Of a stretch of DNA of 9,850 nucleotides, positions 4,735 through 9,850 are shown one piece after another. Position 1 is the first letter of the stretch, and every line of letters starts with the position of its first letter. Position numbers and translations under genes: made by a program. This DNA is from SAR116 cluster bacterium (lineage in GTDB: Bacteria; Pseudomonadota; Alphaproteobacteria; Puniceispirillales; Puniceispirillaceae): the NCBI GenBank assembly GCA_002722385.1, contig PBLR01000011.1:7319-17168 (forward strand). The letters are read 5' to 3'. The notes under the pieces are model-generated. The model was not told where the DNA came from. It worked only from the letters and a program-made list of their open reading frames with translations, and ran no database searches.

Positions 4735-7707
4735 ATGCCAGATACACTTACTTTTCCATCTCGTGATACAGCTGGTCTTCCGGCTCCTGATTTGTCTGCG
4801 TTACAGCGTGCGCTTGGTCCGCGCCTGATGGCCGATCGCTTCTCGCGCGGGCGCTACGCCACAGATGCCTCTATCTATCAGATGCTGCCGCATGGCGTTG
4901 TGATCCCGGAGAGTATTGATGATGTGCGGGTCGCACTGGATTTCGCACGTGAACAAGGTCTGGCTGTACTGCCGCGCGGGGGCGGGACCTCACAATGCGG
5001 CCAGACTGTTAATCACGCGCTGGTCATAGACAATACCAAACATTTAAACCGGATCCTGTCTTTGGATATTGAAAACAGGCGTTGTGTGGTTGAACCGGGG
5101 ATTGTGCTGGATGAGCTGAACCGCCAATTAAAACCACATGGCCTCTGGTTTCCGGTTGATGTGTCCACCTCCAGCCGGGCCACCATCGGCGGTATGGCGG
5201 GCAATAATTCCTGCGGCGGCCGGTCTATCCGCTATGGGATAATGCGTGATAATGTGACCGCGATTGACGCGATTATGGCAGATGGCTCTGACAGCCGGTT
5301 TGCCGCGCTGGACGGGTCGGGTCTTCAGGGCATGCTGGCTGATCTCTGGCCTCAGCTGGAGGCACTTGGCCGCGATCATCAAGAGGAAATTCTAACGCGA
5401 TTTCCGCAAATTTTGCGGCGGGTCGGGGGCTATAATATTGATGCGCTTATCCCTGATGCGATGGCGCTTCGTCCTGATGGCCAGGCCGGGGACGGCATGA
5501 ATCTGGCCCATCTTCTGGTCGGCTCTGAAGGCACGCTGGCCTATTCAACTGCGATTGAGCTGAAATTATGGCCTCTGCCTGCCAAGAAAATCATGGGCAT
5601 TTGTCATTTTCCCACCTTCTATAAGGCGATGGACGCGGCCCAGCATCTGATCACCCTTGATCCTGTGGCGGTTGAGCTGATTGACGACACTATGCTGGAG
5701 CTGGCCCGTTCAATCCCGATCTTCAGACCTATTGTTGAAGAAGCGGTGAGGGGAGAGCCGGCTGCTTTATTGGTGGTTGAATTTGCTGAAGAGGATGAAG
5801 CTGAAAATCTGCGCCGCCTGACGCGTTTGCATGAGATGATGTCTGATCTGGGCTTTGGCTGGAACAAGGCGGCAGACTGGACCGGCGGTGTGATGGATGC
5901 CATTGACCCTGGCCTTCAGGGGCGGGTTGCCGAAATGCGCAAATCCGGCCTGAATATCATGATGAGCATGAAACAATCAGCCAAGCCTGTCTCTTTTGTA
6001 GAGGATTGCGCGGTTGATCTGAAACATCTTGCTGACTACACCGCGGGCTTAACAGAAATCTTTGCAAAACATGGTACGCGCGGAACCTGGTACGCGCATG
6101 CGTCTGTGGGGTGTCTGCATGTGCGGCCTGTCCTGGATATGAAAATGGGCGGCGATGTTGAAAAAATGCGAAGCATTGCCGAAGAAGCCTTCGCCCTTGT
6201 TCAGCATTATGGTGGCTCTCATTCAGGTGAACATGGTGATGGCATTGTGCGGTCTGAATTTAACGAGGTCATGTTCGGGCCGAAAATGGCCGCTCTGTTC
6301 CGTCAGGTCAAAGCGATGTTTGACCCGAACGGGCTGTTTAATCCGGGCAAAATTATTGATGCACCAGAGATGGATTCGCGCGATCTGTTCCGTTTTGCCC
6401 CTGGCTATTCTGTGGATGAATTTCCAACCCAGCTTGACTGGTCAGCCTGGCCTGGGGCGGCTGGCGGTCTGCAGGGGGCGGTAGAGATGTGCAACAATAA
6501 CGGGGCCTGCCGCAAGCTGGAGGGCGGGGTGATGTGTCCGTCTTTCCGTGCGACCGGAGATGAAAAAGACAGCACACGCGGCCGCGCCAACACCCTGCGT
6601 CTGGCCCTTTCTGGCCAATTAGGGGCTGAGGCGATGGCCAGTGATGAAATGGCCGAAACCATGAAGCTGTGCGTATCCTGTAAAGGGTGTAAACGTGAAT
6701 GCCCGACAGGTGTTGATATGGCCCGCATGAAGATTGAGGTCACAGCCCTGCGTGCCGCAGATAAAGGCCTGTCTGTGCATGACCGGTTGATTGCGCATCT
6801 GCCCACCTATGCCCCGCTGGCGGCGCGATGTGCGAGTCTTGTTAATTTGCTGCAGGCTGCGCGTCGCCATATCCCGCTTTTATCTTCATTACTAGAAAGA
6901 GTTACAGGATTTACCGCGCGCCGGGATTTGCCGAAATGGGCTTCCCGCCCGTTCCGTGACACAGAAGCTCAAGCCTCACCAGAGGGCACACAGCCGGTGA
7001 TTCTGTTTGCAGATACCTTTAACCGGTATTTTGAACCTGAAAATCTGCGCGCCGCTTTGCGTGTGCTGAACGCGGCGGGTTATCAGGTGTTTATTCCGCA
7101 ATCAGCCAGCCGCCGATCGGTGTGTTGTGGCCGGACCTATCTGTCTGCCGGGCTTGTGGATGAAGCACGGCAACGGGCTGAACATCTGGTCAGTACCTAT
7201 CTTCCCTTCGCAGAACAGGGAATTCCCATTGTGGGCCTAGAACCGTCCTGCACCCTTGCCCTGCGTGATGAGGTTCCGGCCCTGCTGGCGTCTGCAGCGG
7301 CAAATAAAGTTGCTGAACATGCGCTGACCTTTGAAGAGCTGCTGGCCCGCGACAAGCCTGATCTGAAGCTGCGCGAAACAGGCGGGCAGGCATTGTTGCA
7401 TGGCCATTGCCATCAAAAGGCTTTTGATGTGGTCGGGCCGGTGCACACGGTTCTGTCTGATCTGGCCGGGTTTGAGGTTGAACAGGTGGAGACCAGCTGT
7501 TGTGGTATGGCCGGGGCCTTTGGCTATGGTGCTGAGACTTATGACATCTCTATGAAAATGGGCGCATCCAAGCTGTTCCCAAAGGTTCAGCAGGCATCTG
7601 CGGAGACTGTTGTGGTTGCTGATGGCACATCCTGCCGGTGTCAGATTGCTGATGGAACCGGCCGTGAAGCGCGCCATGTTGCCGCCATTCTGGCAGACCG
7701 GCTGTAA
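4735..7707 (+). CDS. FAD-linked and Fe-S dehydrogenase, YdiJ / D-2-hydroxyglutarate dehydrogenase type
   Basis: A 990-residue multi-domain flavoprotein, likely oxidising a D-2-hydroxyacid such as D-2-hydroxyglutarate or D-lactate to the 2-oxoacid and passing electrons through Fe-S clusters to a carrier or quinone. Domain order: VAO-type FAD-binding domain (about 45-280, with PRGGGTSQCG at 80-89 and AGNNSCGG at 155-162); FAD-oxidase C-terminal domain (to about 545, with HSGEHGDG at 496-503 and FNPGKI at 535-540); Fe-S region with C586, C592, C601 and C646-x2-C649-x2-C652-x3-C656-P; and two CCG-type cysteine domains (C797/C798, EPSC839, HGHCHQKAF 889-897, C922/C923). The length is close to that of E. 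coli YdiJ (about 1018 residues, D-2-hydroxyglutarate dehydrogenase). No signal peptide or membrane segment is evident. An in-frame TGA at 4723-4725 rules out a longer start. No clear ribosome site precedes the ATG, unlike the other genes here. Substrate is inferred from family only. Confidence 0.85.
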   Translation: MPDTLTFPSRDTAGLPAPDLSALQRALGPRLMADRFSRGRYATDASIYQMLPHGVVIPESIDDVRVALDFAREQGLAVLPRGGGTSQCGQTVNHALVIDNTKHLNRILSLDIENRRCVVEPGIVLDELNRQLKPHGLWFPVDVSTSSRATIGGMAGNNSCGGRSIRYGIMRDNVTAIDAIMADGSDSRFAALDGSGLQGMLADLWPQLEALGRDHQEEILTRFPQILRRVGGYNIDALIPDAMALRPDGQAGDGMNLAHLLVGSEGTLAYSTAIELKLWPLPAKKIMGICHFPTFYKAMDAAQHLITLDPVAVELIDDTMLELARSIPIFRPIVEEAVRGEPAALLVVEFAEEDEAENLRRLTRLHEMMSDLGFGWNKAADWTGGVMDAIDPGLQGRVAEMRKSGLNIMMSMKQSAKPVSFVEDCAVDLKHLADYTAGLTEIFAKHGTRGTWYAHASVGCLHVRPVLDMKMGGDVEKMRSIAEEAFALVQHYGGSHSGEHGDGIVRSEFNEVMFGPKMAALFRQVKAMFDPNGLFNPGKIIDAPEMDSRDLFRFAPGYSVDEFPTQLDWSAWPGAAGGLQGAVEMCNNNGACRKLEGGVMCPSFRATGDEKDSTRGRANTLRLALSGQLGAEAMASDEMAETMKLCVSCKGCKRECPTGVDMARMKIEVTALRAADKGLSVHDRLIAHLPTYAPLAARCASLVNLLQAARRHIPLLSSLLERVTGFTARRDLPKWASRPFRDTEAQASPEGTQPVILFADTFNRYFEPENLRAALRVLNAAGYQVFIPQSASRRSVCCGRTYLSAGLVDEARQRAEHLVSTYLPFAEQGIPIVGLEPSCTLALRDEVPALLASAAANKVAEHALTFEELLARDKPDLKLRETGGQALLHGHCHQKAFDVVGPVHTVLSDLAGFEVEQVETSCCGMAGAFGYGAETYDISMKMGASKLFPKVQQASAETVVVADGTSCRCQIADGTGREARHVAAILADRL

Positions 7708-7713
7708 CCGGTC
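7696..7713. terminator. Possible hairpin at the convergent gene ends
   Basis: GACCGG and CCGGTC form a perfect 6-bp stem around a 6-nt loop that contains the stop codon of the FAD/Fe-S gene. On the plus strand it is followed by GC-rich bases and then only a short TCTTTT. It could help end both convergent transcripts, but the U-run is weak and distant. Confidence 0.3.
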
Positions 7714-7718
7714 CGGGC

Positions 7719-9347
7719 CTATCTTTTGTCCAGGATCATGTCAGCGGCTTTTTCAGCGATCATCAGGGTCGGCGAATTGGTGTTGCCAGAGGTGATGGTC
7801 GGCATCACAGAAGCATCAGCAACGCGCAGGCCCGAAACCCCGTGAACCTGCAGCCGGTCATTCACGACCGCCAGAGAATCATTTCCCATCTTGGCTGTGC
7901 CTACGGGGTGAAAAATGGTGGTGCTGATATCTCCGGCTTTGGCCGCCAGCTCATCATCTGAACGGATATCCGCACCAGGCAGGAATTCATCTGTTACATG
8001 ATCTGCCAGCGGGGTCTGGCTGACAATCTTGCGGGTAAGGCGAATGGCTTTTGCTGCGACCAGCCGGTCAGCCTCAGCAGATAGATAATTCGGCGCAATC
8101 TTTGGTTTGGCAAACGGGTCTGCAGAGGTGATCTCAACACTGCCGCGCGACTGTGGCCGCAGATTACAGACTGAGGCTGTGAAAGCAGAAAAACTGTGCA
8201 AAGGCTCACCAAAGGCAGGCAGAGACAAGGGCTGGACATGATATTGCAGATCAGGTGTCGCCACGGCGGCATCTGATTTCACGAACGCGCCTAGCTGGCT
8301 GGGCGCCATCGACATCGGCCCGGACTGTTTCAGCAGATATTCAAGCCCTATCCGCATCTTGCCGGTCAGGGTATGCGCAAAATCATTTAAAGTACGCACA
8401 TTCTTAACTTTGTAAATCGTTCTGATCTGCAGATGGTCCTGCAGGTTTTGTCCCACCCCGTTCAGGGCATGGCGCACCTGAATGCCCTGTTGCTGCAGCA
8501 ATTCGGGCTGGCCAATTCCGGACAGCTGCAACAGCTGAGGCGTGCCGATGGCCCCGCTGCATAAAATCAGCTCAGCAGCGCAGTGCGCGATGGCAGACCG
8601 GTTATGATGGTGAAACCGCAGGCCGGTGACTTTGCGGCCAGTCATGATAATCTGCTCAGCTGTTGCCCCGGTCAGAATGGTCAGGTTTTTCCGCTTCCGG
8701 GCAGGGCGCAGGAAAGCGGTTGAGCTGCTCCACCGCCAGCCGCGTTTCTGATTGACCTGAAAATAGCCGACCCCTTCATTATCGCCGCGGTTGAAATCAT
8801 CTGTGGCGGGGATACCGGCGGCGATACAGGCGGCACGGAACTTATCCAATATCTCCCAGGACAGGCGCTGTTCTTCCACCCGCCATTCACCGCCTGCGCC
8901 ATGCATCTCATCTGCCCCGGCATAGTGATCTTCAGATTTTTTGAAATAGGGCAGCACATCATCCCAGCCCCAGTTACGATTCCCCAATTGCTGCCAGTGA
9001 TCATAATCAGCGGCCTGGCCGCGCATATAGATCATCCCGTTGATAGATGAACAGCCGCCCAGAACCCGGCCGCGCGGATAATTCAAAGACCGGCCATTCA
9101 GCCCGTCTGCCGGTGCGGTCTTAAACCCCCAGTCTGTGCGGGGGTTGCCCATACAATACAGATAGCCGACCGGAATTTTTGTCCAGATATAATTATCACT
9201 GCCGCCAGCTTCCAGCAGCAGAACGTCTGTCTTGGGATCAGCTGACAGCCTGTTGGCAAGGGCACATCCGGCTGTGCCTGCACCGACAATAATATAATCA
9301 AACTGCCCTATATCTTCTGCCTGGGCCGGCTTCTGCAGGTCTGTCAT
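7719..9347 (-). CDS. GMC-family FAD oxidoreductase, choline dehydrogenase-like
   Basis: A complete 542-residue glucose-methanol-choline oxidoreductase, which oxidises an alcohol to an aldehyde or ketone using FAD. The N-terminal ADP-binding motif is V-G-A-G-T-A-G-C (21-28) with the ribose-binding E46 in LLLEAGG. GMC signature 1 is GRVLGGCSSINGMIYMRG (93-110) and signature 2 is GAIGTPQLLQLSGIG (265-279). The catalytic pair is H480 (FHPVGTAKMG) and N524 (GNTNSP), the His-Asn arrangement of choline oxidase-like members. There is no signal peptide, so it is probably cytoplasmic. Its ATG overlaps the stop of the upstream dehydrogenase gene (ATGA), and AGGAAGG lies 9 nt before the start, pointing to translational coupling. 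Many such genes in alphaproteobacteria act on alcohols other than choline. No betaine-pathway partner is visible, so choline should not be assumed. Confidence 0.88.
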   Translation of the reverse strand: MTDLQKPAQAEDIGQFDYIIVGAGTAGCALANRLSADPKTDVLLLEAGGSDNYIWTKIPVGYLYCMGNPRTDWGFKTAPADGLNGRSLNYPRGRVLGGCSSINGMIYMRGQAADYDHWQQLGNRNWGWDDVLPYFKKSEDHYAGADEMHGAGGEWRVEEQRLSWEILDKFRAACIAAGIPATDDFNRGDNEGVGYFQVNQKRGWRWSSSTAFLRPARKRKNLTILTGATAEQIIMTGRKVTGLRFHHHNRSAIAHCAAELILCSGAIGTPQLLQLSGIGQPELLQQQGIQVRHALNGVGQNLQDHLQIRTIYKVKNVRTLNDFAHTLTGKMRIGLEYLLKQSGPMSMAPSQLGAFVKSDAAVATPDLQYHVQPLSLPAFGEPLHSFSAFTASVCNLRPQSRGSVEITSADPFAKPKIAPNYLSAEADRLVAAKAIRLTRKIVSQTPLADHVTDEFLPGADIRSDDELAAKAGDISTTIFHPVGTAKMGNDSLAVVNDRLQVHGVSGLRVADASVMPTITSGNTNSPTLMIAEKAADMILDKR

Positions 9348-9850
9348 TCGCTGCTGCCTTCCTGTGCCAGATCACCTGTCACATATCTGTATAATTCGGT
9401 ATGATCGGCACACACGCCCAAACTGGCCACAGCCTTATCCAGACAGGCAGCCAGCGCTGGTGTGGCTTCAACAGTATGGCCGGCGGCCTCAATCAGCTGG
9501 CAGGCGATATTCACATCTTTGGCCATCAGCTGAAGCGCAAAGCCTGAATTAAACGCCTCATTCAGAATGAATTTCTCCAGCTTCACCTCAGTGGTGTTGT
9601 TGCGCCCGGTTGACCCATTAATGACGTTCACGAAGGTTTCTGGTGCGATCCCCGCGCCCTTGGCCGTGGCCAGCGCCTGAAAGCTGGCCAGCAGACCAGC
9701 GGCTGAGACATAGTTGTTCAAGGCTTTCATGGCATGACCGGCACCAACCGGGCCGACCGGCTGAACCGTGCCTAATCTGGCCAATAGTGGGCGGGCCAGT
9801 TCAATATCTGTTTCGGCCCCGCCCGCCATTATCATCAGCTCTCCTGAGGC
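9344..9850 (-). CDS. 3-hydroxyisobutyrate dehydrogenase-family NAD(P) oxidoreductase, C-terminal part
   Basis: The frame is open to the right edge, so only the last 168 residues are seen. The first ones read A-S-G-E-L-M-I-M-A-G-G, the usual junction of the Rossmann and helical domains, so an internal ATG at 9835 is not the true start. The conserved substrate-site segment is GPVGAGHAMKALNN, whose lysine is the catalytic residue of beta-hydroxyacid dehydrogenases. LMAKDVNIA is typical of the helical domain. The NAD(P)-binding half lies outside the window, so cofactor preference cannot be judged. Relatives include tartronate-semialdehyde reductase (GarR/GlxR), L-threonate dehydrogenase and 3-hydroxyisobutyrate dehydrogenase. 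The 4-nt overlap with the GMC gene suggests their products act in one pathway. Confidence 0.85.
   Translation of the reverse strand, partial: ASGELMIMAGGAETDIELARPLLARLGTVQPVGPVGAGHAMKALNNYVSAAGLLASFQALATAKGAGIAPETFVNVINGSTGRNNTTEVKLEKFILNEAFNSGFALQLMAKDVNIACQLIEAAGHTVEATPALAACLDKAVASLGVCADHTELYRYVTGDLAQEGSSE
9357..9363 (-). promoter_or_regulatory. Ribosome binding site of the GMC gene inside the upstream coding sequence
   Basis: AGGAAGG on the minus strand, 9 nt before the ATG at 9347 and within the last codons of the hydroxyacid dehydrogenase gene. Together with the ATGA overlap it indicates coupled translation. Confidence 0.6.

Noticed and set aside
6405..6870. Overlapping minus-strand frames opposite the Fe-S region
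   Set aside because: The forward frame contains clear Fe-S cysteine motifs; the reverse frames have low-complexity translations and no supporting signals.
7237..7677. Minus-strand open frame of 146 codons
   Set aside because: It is antisense to the cysteine-rich domains of the FAD/Fe-S dehydrogenase, with no ribosome site and no family resemblance.
1..9850. CRISPR arrays, tRNA/rRNA genes, insertion sequences, toxin-antitoxin or defence genes
   Set aside because: Nothing of these kinds was seen: the genes account for nearly all of the window, all are metabolic enzymes, and the gaps are short.

Overview
The window looks like a catabolic locus from a heterotrophic, aerobic Proteobacterium. It is most likely an alphaproteobacterium of moderate GC, perhaps a marine SAR116- or Rhodospirillales-like lineage; that placement is by overall protein style only and was not checked. 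There are no RNA genes, insertion sequences, phage genes or CRISPR. Coding density is high, and the longest non-coding stretch is the 205 bp divergent intergenic region at 4530-4734.

Layout. A leftward (minus-strand) cluster runs from 4529 down to the left edge. In order of transcription it holds a class V aminotransferase of the serine/alanine-glyoxylate type, an atypical crotonase (enoyl-CoA hydratase fold) without the usual catalytic glutamates, an aldehyde dehydrogenase resembling 2-oxoglutarate-semialdehyde dehydrogenase, and a DapA-superfamily enzyme resembling L-2-keto-3-deoxyarabonate dehydratase. The first codons of another gene may follow at the edge. Diverging from the aminotransferase, a 990-residue FAD plus Fe-S dehydrogenase of the YdiJ / D-2-hydroxyglutarate dehydrogenase type runs rightward and stops 11 nt short of a convergent GMC-family flavoprotein. 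The GMC gene overlaps by 4 nt the end of a 3-hydroxyisobutyrate-dehydrogenase-family gene that enters from the right edge.

How the genes could work together. The clearest unit is the last two leftward genes. The dehydratase would turn a 2-keto-3-deoxypentonate into 2-oxoglutarate semialdehyde, and the dehydrogenase would oxidise that to 2-oxoglutarate, the end of the non-phosphorylative pentose (Weimberg-type) pathway. The large FAD/Fe-S protein may also produce 2-oxoglutarate, from D-2-hydroxyglutarate, or may oxidise another D-2-hydroxyacid. The GMC oxidase and the 3-hydroxyacid dehydrogenase would oxidise an alcohol and a hydroxyacid or semialdehyde. The aminotransferase could remove glyoxylate or another 2-oxoacid. 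The upstream steps (sugar dehydrogenase, lactonase, aldonate dehydratase, transporter, regulator) are not in view, so the starting substrate is unknown.

Regulation. A perfect palindrome, TGGTATACCA, lies just upstream of the aldehyde dehydrogenase. A related imperfect inverted repeat, TGGCATAC-N8-GTATTCCA, sits in the divergent promoter region. The shared half-site suggests one regulator, possibly GntR-type, controlling both transcription units.
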